A DNA stretch of 64,000 bases, from the NCBI GenBank assembly GCA_025769875.1, contig JAGFNK010000001.1:62001-126000 (forward strand), written 5' to 3'. The notes under the pieces were generated by a model. It ran no database searches and had not been told where the DNA came from. It was given only the letters and a program-made list of their open reading frames with translations. Both the position numbers and the translations under genes were made by a program. The first letter of the stretch is position 1, and every line of letters begins with the position of its first letter. Positions 35,517 to 46,544 of the stretch are shown here, one piece after another. Source of the stretch: Russula earlei. Lineage: Eukaryota > Basidiomycota > Agaricomycetes > Russulales > Russulaceae.

Positions 35517-38118
35517 TTCTCTGTGGTAAAACTGGCTAAAGTAGGCTTATGAGTGGCCTTTTCCATTGCTGGCATCTTTGGCTTGGTCCACCTTGGCTTG
35601 TGATGATCAAATTTCATGTTATCTTGTTCAACATTCCATGCCTTCACATCTTTGTCCCATCTGCTCTTCAATGTGGCTTTTGATCCATTTCCCATACTTT
35701 CCAAATGTCCATTGCTGCTGTATATTTCTCCTTTGCCTGCTTTTTTGTGACAGCATCCTCAACTGCCTTACCCTGACCATCTTGCCATTCCTGGACACCT
35801 TTAATGATGTTGTCTTGCATTAGAACCTTAGCTTGTCCATTCATATTTATCTTGCCAGTTTTTCTCTTCTTTGCTTTCTTCACCTCCTGAGCCTGCAGCT
35901 GTCCCCACACCCCCTTGAGATAAATTGACTGCAAGACAGTCTGGGCTTGCATTCCTCCCATTATCTTCTTCTGTGCCTTGACAATTGTGTTGCTGGTGCA
36001 TATTGCCTCCTGTAATTTTTCCTCCAACTCAGTGCTTGGTTCAGTGTCAAGGATCATTGTGTCCCACTGCATTAGTGGTGACATGACCATGGTGAGAATG
36101 GGTGGAAGTACTGATGTTGAGAGAATAGGTGAGTCTGACATCAAAAAGGATGCAGATGTTGTTGCTAATAATGCCAATTCATGTTGTACAGGTGTGTGTG
36201 TTGAACTCAGTGATGCTGCAGTGGTATCAATGGCTTCTTCTATCTCCTGTCACTTCCATTTTCATGCATTGTGATGGGAGATCAAATCAACAACTTCTTG
36301 CACAGGGCTGGCCAACCCAAGTGGGAGAAGACTGGTTGTTGATGTCTCTGTTGAAGCTATAGGGATGATAGCTCAGTCTTGTGTGTAAAAGACTGTATTA
36401 GTTAGTTATCTAACCTATAGGGATGATAGCTATGTACAGTATTAGCTTTAAAGGAGTGTAAAGGAATGTGTAGTACTGACCTCAGTCTTGTGTGTAAAAG
36501 ACTGAGGAAATGAACATGATGACTAAATTATTCTAATTATTTACACATACAGTCCGGATTGTCCATTCGCACAGCACTTAGTGGCTGCACGTCCAACAGT
36601 CTCAAGGCTAGGTGCCATCATCTCCACTGTAACAATGTCAGGGTTATATGGCACAATGCCAGTCTTTGCAAAGGCAGCTCAAATATTGCTTTCCATGAAC
36701 ACATGAACATGCACTTTTGCATAGACTGCCATAAAGTTCAACTTTGTCACAGCAAGTCCTCACACCTCAAATTTGTCTTGTTCATCACTCCAGGCATGCT
36801 TTAAGACACTGAAGATCACAACATCAAGTCCTGGATAGACATGAGTAGAATGTGAAGGATAGCACAACACAACAACATTGTTATCTCATGCATATTCCAA
36901 GAACCTGAGCATATAATGGGAGCTGTGGCTGTCAACAATAAGGAGTTGAGTCCTCTCATCTGCTTTAGTTTTTGTCTTCTTATCCCAGTCTTTGAGCCAG
37001 GCTACACCAATCTCACCTGATGTATAGCCCTTCTTCTGATAGCCCATTCTATGGATAACAATGAGCTTCAATATTCCATGTTATTGGGTGATTGTTACCT
37101 TGCGTCTAGTGGGTTATCCTGTAGCCACTTTGTTTGGAATGCCTCTCCTTTGTAAATAACAGTAGGTGCAATGGTTGTTCCATCAGTGCAAATGCTGGGT
37201 AAGACAGTGATGTTTTCTTGTGTTCCACTTCATTGCTGATGCTGTATTTTAGCTCCTGCTGGTCCAATGACCCATTCTGTGATGTCTATGCCTGACTGAA
37301 TTCCTGTCTTGTCTGCACTGTAGACAAGCTTGTCTGGGATTTTATACTTCTCCCTCACTTCCTTCTGTATTTTGAAGTGCTCTTCCTTTGTTACTGGATT
37401 CACAGCACAACCACAAGATCCATCAAGTGCAGTAGACCAATACATCCTGAGCCTATCATGGTGTTTCATGATGGAAATGGTTCCCCCAGTCCCTGCCAAG
37501 TCCTTTTTCTGGAAAGCTACCACCCAATCTATGCCATAGGATTGCCTCTACATGTTCCTTCAACCTCCTGGGACTGAGCGGAAAACCTCACTGAGCCATC
37601 TCAATTGCAAACTATACAATGTTCTCATTTTCCTTAACAGTTAGCAAGCTTTTTCTCCCATTGGACTGGGTCAAAGTTACACCACTTTTGGCATGATGGA
37701 GCAAGGTGTTGTGATCCAGAGGAATGCCTCCCTGTTGCAGCAAAGTGGTTGTCTGACACATCATTGCAGATCTGACACGACTTCTTCTTCTTTACCCCAG
37801 GTGGAAGTGGTCTGTGTTGTTCTTCCAAGTAGATCTTCACAGCATAAGCCTTGAGACCATCAACTTCTTGGCAAAGATTCTGTTTCTTGTGTTCTTGGGA
37901 CTTCACCCTGTTCCCCATGGTGTGCTGGAAATTTTGAATGCATTGTTTCCATTCCCAATTTGGTAAGCATGATGTGACTTCATGTGATGCTCAATTTTGC
38001 TTGTCTGAGACCTTTTCCCAAATTTCTTGCTACACACCATAGATATCATAAGAATTACTATCTCCAGTCCAGTATACAAGGTGTAAGATCAATATGTTCT
38101 CCAAACTTTATATGAAAA

Positions 38119-38557
38119 TGTTGAATCGCGCAGTGATAAGGAAGATTAGATCATAGTAGATCTAATAAAAATGATATTCAGTTTCTGTGAGACAAAACTA
38201 CTAGTGTCATATTTACCTAATAAAAAATGATACTACAACACGTAATCAGCTACTGATAAGATCATGAGATAGTAAGTACTTACTTCAGTTTCTGTGAGAT
38301 GAAACTGAAGTATCTACTGTATGTACGACGCTCTTAAGTATCTGAGAGTGTCCCTAATTATTTTGTCTGCAGTAACTATCAAATTGTTTTCACAATCGCT
38401 ATGTGCTAGCTACCAATTGTCTTAGATCACACTATCAATTTTTGCTATTGTACACATTGCAGCAACTGAGCTGAAACACTTATGTGGTCTGGGCCTGTGG
38501 GCCACCCAGACAGTTTGGGCTGATGCATCAATGCTTCGGCTACTCTTTATCTCAACA
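38119..38557 (-). mobile_element. Solo LTR, family B
   Basis: 439 bp; on the minus strand it begins TGTTGAGATA and ends ATTCAACA. Target duplication GAAAA (38114-38118 and 38558-38562). It is related to 29998-30521 through TACTTAAGAGC and a stem-like CTTCAGTTTC..GAAACTGAAG motif. Confidence 0.88.
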
Positions 38558-38677
38558 GAAAATGCAATTCTTATCTTGTTGTCCCATCATCAAATTTCAG
38601 TTTTGGCTCAAAATCACCTACAAAGTAGTTTCTTGGAATATCTGCTGGGCATAGCTCTGTATAATTATCAACATGGG

Positions 38678-39641
38678 TGTCATGAACCAGTTCCCAGAGA
38701 GAGCCCTTGAAGGACCCTTCCTTAATAGAGGAAACCCAGCCTCTATGGTGCCACCCTGTTCACACAGGCAAAAGGGGTGAGTAGAGGTGTCCACAATATC
38801 ATGCATGCATTGTCACATGAGCGATTCTCAGCACAATTGATATACAGCAAGCCCCACTTAGTGGCAACCCTTTTAGCAATAAAGGACTGTATTATAGCCT
38901 CTCTAAGGACCCCTTAGGATGACTCTAAGTGCTCTACAAGAGGCACTAACAAGGCACGAAAAGCCCTACAACGTGTTATTAGACTAACTCTAATAACTAT
39001 AGAATGAATTACAAAGCGATACTAAGGACCTTAATATAAGTATTAGGGTCAACTCTAATGACCCTAATAGAACTATATAAGGGGCCTTAGAAGCAACCCT
39101 ACTTCCTGAACCAAACTACAAGTCCTCAAATGACTGGCCCTAAACTAGCTAACAGTAAATGAATCAGGTGCTTAGCACATGTACCAAGGCAGTGAACACA
39201 TGAACAGTAAAGGCTCTTACTCATCAATAGGAGCCTTCTTACTCAGCAGCTTACTGAGCATGACTGAGCATGCTCAGTAAGCATACCCTGACTTCTTACT
39301 CATCCATCAATTGTGCTTGATAACAAGGTTAAGACTTGTTCCCTATTTAGTAGTTCTCTTGTAGTATATAAGTGCTCAATAAAGTAGCGGACAGTCCTCA
39401 GACTGTCCATTTGTTTATGGCACTCTCTACCCCTGGGATACCCCTTTAAGGACCATCCCCTTGTGATCATTCTGGCCTCTTCCCTGCATAATTGCTCAAC
39501 ACTTCCAGTAACCATACCCCTTTGGTATTTGGTACTGCTCTGGATGTTACTCCTTGCCCATGCTGTCTTGGATGTCTATTGACTCATCTTTGAGCTTATC
39601 CCTTGCTCTTGAACTGGATAGTTCAACAGTGAGTCTTGATA
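38678..39641 (+). mobile_element. Solo LTR, family A, CpG-decayed copy
   Basis: 964 bp, TGTCATGAACC to GAGTCTTGATA (TGACA decayed to TGATA), target duplication ATGGG (38673-38677 and 39642-39646). It aligns along its length with 33805-34766 but has TG or CA where that copy has CG, so it is an older or longer-silenced insertion. Confidence 0.92.
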
Positions 39642-39764
39642 ATGGGTACTTGTGAGCTATCTAATGGGATATTATAAAAAGTCTGAGGGTGTTTGCCCAA
39701 ATCTGTGGCTGTCAAAGCTGTTTGTCTCATTGACCCCAATGTCTCAAAGAGGCATGAAATACTG

Positions 39765-40187
39765 TAGGCCAGGCCAACAAGAATTTCTGAACACACACGT
39801 AATGCTGCTGACCTGACTGCAATGATATTCTTCTTGAATGCCCACTGGCACCATTGTCATTCATTCCAAACCAAAGGTAGATTAGATTGGAGAACAACTA
39901 CAGGCCCTCTTTCATCATGCTGAAATCCTGCACCTGTGAGTGCCTTGAACTATCCAACATCACCATCATGCCCTGGTTCACAGGACAGAAATGGGGTCAA
40001 CCTCCATCAGTTAGTGGTCACGTATTGTTAATGTACTATACCTTTGAGGATGCCATGTGTTCACCTCATTTGTCAACAACCCATGTCGGTTCCAAACTGG
40101 AAGATGTAGTGTTAAAAGTCCAGGTGATGTACATACATCAAGTACTCAATGATGTAGTCCACTGATGGCAAGGACCACATAAATGGT
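39765..40187 (+). repeat. Inverted-duplication arm, piece 3 (CpG-depleted)
   Basis: Matches the minus strand of about 24170-23735 (for example CTCAATGATGTAGTCC, then GATGGCAAGGACC). It ends at GGTAAAT near 40187. In the partner arm the next bases are AGTGCTGCGG, found here only at 42880, so 40188-42878 is an insertion. Confidence 0.85.
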
Positions 40188-41040
40188 AAATTGATACATT
40201 ATCTCCTATTTCTAGTCAACTCCATACTATGGCTGATCACAATGTGCAACTGATCCACAATGTGCAAATCTCAATTTTCTATACAACAACACCATTTGAT
40301 GGCTCTGGGAAATTTATAGTAGCACTATTCAGTATATATCATCATGCCTATGAAGTCAAAACAATGAAACAGCTCATGGTTTTAAAATGGGATGCAAGAA
40401 ACAGTCAAAATGACCCTAATGTAAGAAGTTCCAGTTATTCAGAAACATACACCCCAACCGAAAACCCCTAGGAACAGTTTACCAATCCAATCTAAATATC
40501 AACACCACCTCAGAACTAATTTTCTGAAGGGTAGCAAAGGTGGAATTGTCATGAAAATGAATGATTTACACTTTTGTTGAACAGGATGTGACTCTGAAGT
40601 GACACATTAAAGTACCACTCATGGCAGGTCATCAGCAATCACCAATGAGGTCCTCAGACGTGTCAGTCCTCAGATGTGTAATCCTGCAAATTGCCTCTTG
40701 GCATCACAATTGCCCCTCCATCACAGCAGAGACTGAAACCGGACTGTGACCAGCCGTTACAAAGATTTGCACATTGCAAACTTTTTGCCCTTTGACTTTG
40801 GTCATTGTCCAAGAGCTCAACAACTTTGAATAAAAATATATATAATTTATGAGCAGATATAAAAGAGTAAAAAAGACATAGGGTTTAAATTTAAAGGCTC
40901 AAAGTATGTTGTGGAAGGCTGTAGAAATTGAAGAGTGTAATATTTGCAGTTCCCAGCCAACTATAGTAAGTGTGTTAAAAACACAGTAACACATGGCATA
41001 CTTTTGTCGGAAAATTGGGAAGTTTGATCAGTTATATAAT
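40188..41040. other. AT-rich, CpG-depleted part of a third insertion
   Basis: No gene supported. A short plus-strand open stretch at 40229-40471 has no recognisable domain. CpG depletion stops abruptly near 41045. Confidence 0.45.
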
Positions 41041-41402
41041 TGAATTCTCAGTTATTACAATTCACGCGGCAACGGCCGCAACGATCCGATAGATGGCTGA
41101 TTTCCCACGGATGTGGGTCGGAATTGAACGCCCACTTCCAAGCTCGCCCGCGTCGGCCACCTCAATGCCGATAAATCAATTCATCACATCTGTGATGTCC
41201 CAACTTCTCAAAAGTGGGGCCTTTCCGCATCTTACATCGCTCCGGGGGGTCCTTCTGTGGCAGAGGCATGCACATGAGAACCGCTTAAAATCATTTCCTA
41301 AAGATCGAACGGTTCAGATCTACCAGGGCAAACCACTTCGTTATCAGTTATGTCGCTAGTTCACCAGTCCTGGTCCTGGAGTCACTCTGCGATGCGCTGT
41401 CA

Positions 41403-41799
41403 ATAGCGGGCGGCCGGTCGGTGGCCTCCGATCAACCGTGATCCCACTGCCAAGCCACTCAAGTGCTCACATTGCAGAACTGCCTTGTGATGCCATATGC
41501 AGTCCCCTACATCATGACGACGCACGACATGACAGAGCGAGTCAAAAGAGAAGTGTGTTGAGCTCGAACGGGAAAGGTTCACGTTGTGCTCACCCTAGGC
41601 TGAGTGGAGTTTCGCCTGGGTGAGCCCAACCCGAAACATTCCTGTTCGAACTCAGCACGCGTCTCTTTTGACTCGCTTCATCATCATCATAATGTAGGAC
41701 CACATATGGCATCACAGGGCAGTTCTGCAATGTGAGCAATTGAGCGGCTCGGCAGTGGGATCACAGTTGGTTGGAGGCCACCGACCGGCCGCCCGCTAT
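41403..41799. repeat. Near-perfect foldback (inverted repeat) element
   Basis: Left arm about 41403-41600 and right arm about 41613-41799 are inverted copies differing by scattered substitutions and small indels, separated by roughly 12 nt. Arms begin ATAGCGGGCGGCCGGTCGG. A transcript would fold into a hairpin of nearly 190 bp. No target duplication is obvious. It could be a foldback/MITE-type element or a source of small RNA. Confidence 0.88.
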
Positions 41800-42013
41800 C
41801 GGCTATCTCTGGAGAGGGTACTCACCAAGGTGTATAAAAGAGCGCATGCCCGCAATTCCAATTCTCTTCAGCAGTTCTCCAGTACGGTTTCTCCATCGTC
41901 ATTTCTTACTTGGTACCGGTTACCAACAGTCTTTCCGCATTCACTCCGTCCTGTTCTTATCGTAACTATTTGGACGACATTGATTTTAAATCGGATCCTG
42001 CCCATATTATCAC

Positions 42014-42345
42014 GATGCGCACTTCCACTGTTTTTGCCATTATCTCCCTCGTCGTTGGCATCTCTCCGTCCTTCGGGCTTCGCTCAAGGTGTCCTAGGTG
42101 CGCCCACCTCTTCAGGCGCTGTTGCATTCCCCACGTTTACTTTCCGTTGCAGAGGTGTCTCAGACGACCCGAAAGGGAAGATGAAGTTACCCCATCAGCA
42201 GGTCCATACGTCGACGAGCATCACGCCCCCGACCGAAAAGAAATACGTGAAACAATCGCTGCAACTTTCACATCTTGATCATGTTGTAAAGGATGATGCC
42301 AGCAAACGGCAACCGACCTCCGGTACCCGGAAAGACAAGCCCTGA
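42014..42345 (+). pseudogene. Small secreted-type protein with one frame break
   Basis: ATG at 42014 opens a hydrophobic signal-like segment (MRTSTVFAIISLVVGISPSF). At TTCGGGCTTCG (about 42074-42084) the frame must lose one base to continue into GVLGAPTSSGAVAFPTFTF and on to a stop at 42343-42345. The mature part is short, basic and without a recognised domain. Without repair the original frame runs to a stop at 42276-42278 through a Cys/Arg-rich sequence. It may be a real small secreted protein with a consensus error, or a decayed gene. Confidence 0.4.
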
Positions 42346-43012
42346 GCGGAGAGCTCACTACTCGTGTATACACGCGTGTTGGGATATCTCGTTCACTATC
42401 CATCCTATGGTGATGCCTCCTTTGCATCCATTTTATATCATCATCTTGGAACGAGATTAATCGTGGCCACCTGACATGACGTTTCATTTTCCAACATTCG
42501 ACTCACCCTCCGGAGGGACCCCCAAATGTTCCACATATGGTCCAGAGACCACCTGTTTGTGTGCCTTATATGGCAGTAGGAACGTGTACCGGATTCGGAC
42601 TGTCAAGCCATGTGATTGTTGGAGAACAAATGTTGCGTGCAGTTTAGAGCACAACTAACAAGTCACGTAAAGCCCACCTTGTGGCGGATTGAAGTTTCGT
42701 TATGGAAATGCGACTTTATCAGCGTTAGCGCGAGGGCCCGGTTGGCAACGTCCAAGATGAAAAGTGGGATTAAACACAAGAGGCACGCACAGAGAGACCA
42801 CTTTGATCCTGGCACCAAACGAGAACATGTGTTAGTGGCCATCACTTCATATGCCATATCTGAGTTCTTTTAATCAAGTAGTGCTGCGGGCCTCAGGTAT
42901 AAGGGTAACCCGTAAGATACGCAAGTGAATGGAACAAACTTGTCAATCTCCGAGTTCCTGAACTAGTAAACGTGTGTGCCAAACCAAAAGACCAAAGGAC
43001 CAAGAACCATAG

Positions 43013-46000
43013 CTATGGTGGGCCCCCCGAAGTGTAACTTGGGGGCGGTTCGAATCTCTCCGTACGAAGCTCCTGCATCTCCCGCCGTAAGGATTCGACT
43101 TCCGTCTGCAGTCTCCGAGTCTCGGACGACGACGTTGGTCCGCCTGGTCCGCCTTGCTCGGTGACGACAGTGGAAGAGGGTGGGGGCTGATACTCAAGCG
43201 ACTGCGAGTGGGTGAGGGTCTGTTGAGATCTACTGGCCTCTGCGCGTAAACGCGCGAGGTCCTTGCTGGAGAGGCCGACGGGGATGGGGGCCTCCGGTGG
43301 TGAAAACGGAAGTACGGAAGACGAAGTAGAATATACCGCCTGGCGCTCGGCAACAGCATCTGCGTCGAGAGGCCTGGACACCATCGAGCTTTCTGAGGCC
43401 CGATGTGTTATGGCGAAAGGGATGGGTTGGAACGGCGTGACCATCGTTGGTGTGACGCTTTCCGTTTCCAGGGAATCAGATTCGCGTCCTCCTTTTTGCC
43501 TCCGTCGACGCCGCACGACCAGATAGATCACGATGAGAGAAAGTGCGACGGCCACGCCACCCACGACAGCCCCTACAACTTTACCGGAATCCGACCCTGC
43601 GCTTGGTAACGTCAATGTCTTCACCGTCGTCCCATTAGCTTGTATTGCAAGAACAGGAGCTCTGCACAAGGAAGCTGGTCAGGCATGAGGGACATGAAGG
43701 CGACTACTTTGTACGAACTTCAGAGCTAATGGTGCATACATTGCACCTTGTGCGGGACTAATTAGCATTCGGTAATTTTAGCTTGGACCGCGAACGGGAG
43801 TTTTCAGTTAGCGCACCTAGCCGCTCCCCGTACCAACACCCCGTGAAGGCTGTCATAAATGAGAGGGAAAACACCCCCGCTGGTGTTGGAAGAGGCCAGG
43901 TTGTGAACCCTCGAGATGAGTTGTGAACGTAGATCTTGATTTGGAGTTATCGCAGCCACGAATAGATTCCAACCTAGCGCAGCGTCAGCCAAAGGAACCG
44001 AGGCATTATGGAAATACGAACTCGACACAGCGGTGTTTGTGTCTGCATCATCAACAGGCATGCCATAATTGCTGAATGTGGAGGTCAACGTGATGTTGTC
44101 AATGAAACTGCTGTGCCCATTGTATATCTGAAACTGATGAGGGACGGCATGAAATGAACATACACGGACACCGACCGAGGATTCCACCAAACCAGTGCCT
44201 AACCATACATCCGCGAACAGATTGTAACCCAACGTCCATGAGTTCGCCACTTGCCCATACGCCGCTAGGATGTGCTGGTCGCCGCCTAATGCAAGGTTCT
44301 TCCATTGGCCATAGAGGCTCGCAGCTACATTCTAGGAACGAGTTAATGTCACCTCATAGTGTCGAACAGGCCAGTACAGACCGAGTATCTCTGGGCGTCG
44401 GCCGCCTGCCTGACGACCGAGCTCATTTTTGACATGGCTTGTATGGCGATGATGCCCTTGATGGCAAGGTTCGTTTGGTTGCCGATAGACAACCCATCCG
44501 CGGAAACCCTGCGTCACCGAGCATTGTCAGCGGCCGGTACTCTATCGACTGACTGAAACAACAACTTACTGGTTATTGATGAGCAATGTTGCATTCGTCA
44601 GATAGTCCGCCCAGGAAGTCAGCAAAAAATACTGTCGACGCCCATGAGACCTGCCATGCAAACATTTATCGATCCCACATACATATCTGTTTATGAGATT
44701 TCCGTCCCCACTCGCTCGCGCTTGAGCGTAAGTCATAATCAACATATTCGCAGATTCTAAGAGGGAGAATCAGAAATGTACAAAACAAATATAAGGGGTA
44801 CCGACGCTCGACTCCCTGATTATGGCTCGAGTTGCTACCTGCGACATTAGGGTAGTTCGATCCTACCCTATGCGATTAACGATCGCAGCATTGGGTCCTT
44901 GAGTGGGACCTACCCAGATCAGCAGCAGCATATGGAAGAGTGTATTTAGGCGAGGCTTGAAGCCGAAAGAGGGGTTCAAGAAGAGGTGCGCCAAGAGTAG
45001 GATCGATGTACAGGAATGCAGGAAACGCAGCATATAGCGTCTCAACCGCATTTACACGACTGCACAAGTCAGATTCTATTTGCTATGTGACGAAGGAAAC
45101 CGCTCTTTTTGACTTACTTGGGCGTTGTCCCACCGATATTTTTCATGAACATCAAGACATCCGACTTGTCCGTGCCAATTGTGAGCTGGGTACTGCCGTA
45201 TACTTGATGGATCGCAAGAGAGACCAAATCGCCAAGCAGATTGGAGATAGAGGCAGCATCCTGGAGTATTTTCTGGTCTAGTTGTTGAGCTCTTGAAGAT
45301 GCATTACTGAAATCGTTCAGGAAGTCGACTATCTGCATCTAAATGTTAAATACGAAAGCTCTCCATAATGGTCACAGCTACTAACCAAGGCACCGTCATC
45401 CGAGTATTGTGTCTTGTAGTACAAATTTCGTGTTGAAGAAGCACCAGATAGATCGGAATAATTGATGGCCGGGTCAGTTGTGTAGCCAACCGTCCAGACA
45501 ACGGGAGTCTGTGTAGATTGGATGGTGCCAAGGTCGTACGACATGGCAAAGACAGGAAATGTTTTACTGATGGTATGGACGGCCATTTCTACTTGATTGT
45601 CTAACCGGCCATTGTCCACAAAGTAGCCGCGGGACACCGGGGCTATCTGATCAATCTTGTAGGTGACATTGTTTACCTGAATCGCCGAATATGAATAACG
45701 AGAAGCAGGCATGCACTTGGCACTCACGAGCGCGGTGGCGTAGTATAGATTTCCCCAGTCTGCTTGATTATTGATCTCGTTAAACACCGTCGGCGTCTGG
45801 AGTCTGACATTGTGATAGATGACGTTGGATTTGATCGTCTGGCTCCACGAAATCATATCGGTTCGATTCCCCGAGTTCCACTCTGCAATTCACATTGGAG
45901 ATATGAGTGTTTCCGGAGGACGATCGCACGTACCTCCAGTCACGTCCGAATACACTTGCACAGCATGGGCTGAGCCATCGAGTGATTTTGCTGTGAACGC

Positions 46001-46544
46001 CGTGTACGAGAAAGGAATGGATTGCTTGACCCAATCTCGCGGCTTCGAATGACACGTATGTAGATGTCAAAAATGATGGAAAAGATAAAACGAACCTCGA
46101 TAGGATTCAGGAAGGTAAGATTGAGTTGCATCTGGCCGACCTGTGCCGTGACTACGGTTTGTGTCGGGGTGATCATTATATTCGTCAGGTTCGCAGTACC
46201 GTTGACGGAAGGTTCATTTCCCAGAAACGAATAGGTCAGGCCGTCAACACGCACGAGGACAACCCATCCGAGGATCTGGGACCAACAAAGATGAGACATC
46301 ACCACCAACGGAACATACGGGGAAGGCAAACTTGGGACGGGTCGTATGTGGTTGGCCATTCTTGGCCGAATATGGTACCGTTCCTGATATAGTCCCAGCA
46401 GGTGAGATAAGGAGAACGAACAGCAAGGGGAATTGCTTCAGGAAATAACGTTTGCTGGGCTCTTGCGGACGGGGCAAAGGCAAAGAGAAGGGCGAGGGAT
46501 GATAGCAAGAGGATCATGTATGAGTGTGGAACGATGAAAGGCAT
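43013..46544 (-). CDS. Glutaminase-A-like ectoenzyme with PY-motif tail, copy 1
   Basis: Member of the fungal GtaA family (DUF5127 N-terminal and DUF4965 six-hairpin domains); members studied in Aspergillus hydrolyse glutamine outside the cell. Many exons, matching copy 2. Signal peptide at residues 1-31 (LLLSSLALLFAFAPSARAQQ), then IPLAVRSPYLTCWDY, VVWTVGYTTDPAINY, ILQDAASISNLLGDL, SSWADYLTN-region, SADGLSVGNQTNLAIKGIIA, SLYGQWKNLALGGDQHIL and GVFPLIYDSLHG. After the ectodomain come AIQANGTTVKTL, one membrane span (VVGAVVGGVAVALSLIVIYL) and RRRRR. The cytosolic tail carries GLSSKDLARLRAE, a heptad-like LQTEVESLRREMQELRTERF and PPPSYTSGGPP. It diverges from copy 2. Substrate in this species is inferred. 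Confidence 0.88.

Larger units (their letters stand above)
33507..37918 (-). pseudogene. pogo/DDE_1-type transposase, degenerate
   Basis: From the N-terminus: SQEHKKQNLCQEVDGLKAYA (HTH region), DKTGIQSGID and VIGPAGAKIQHQQ (first catalytic Asp region), LIVDSHSSHYMLRFLEYA (second Asp region), then a Lys-rich C-terminal part (VKKAKKRKTGKINMNGQAK) and an acidic Asn/Asp tail near 33587-33507. Many stops and frame changes are present. The open sequence is interrupted by 33588-35516 (nested solo LTRs), and about 36365-36555 holds an extra AT-rich segment with two copies of a CAGTCTTGTGTGTAAAAGAC motif, possibly another LTR remnant. Confidence 0.88.
33251..39764 (-). mobile_element. pogo-like DNA transposon with nested solo LTRs
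   Basis: Ends carry inverted repeats beginning CAGTGTTTCATGCCTC on the left (33251) and CAGTATTTCATGCCTC on the right (read on the minus strand from 39764), each continuing to TTGAGACA. TA flanks both ends (33249-33250, 39765-39766). The undisturbed partner arm has a single TA in CACCTAGGCC at this site. Removing three solo-LTR insertions leaves about 3.2 kb, a usual size for the group. The transposase is on the minus strand. Confidence 0.87.

Noticed and set aside
43046..43062. tRNA-like GGTTCGAATCTC
   Set aside because: Reverse complement of the coding tail (ERFEPPP) of copy 1; no cloverleaf.
45851..45870. tRNA T-loop-like GGTTCGATTCC
   Set aside because: It is inside the coding exon of glutaminase-like copy 1 (NSGNRTD) and no tRNA arms surround it.
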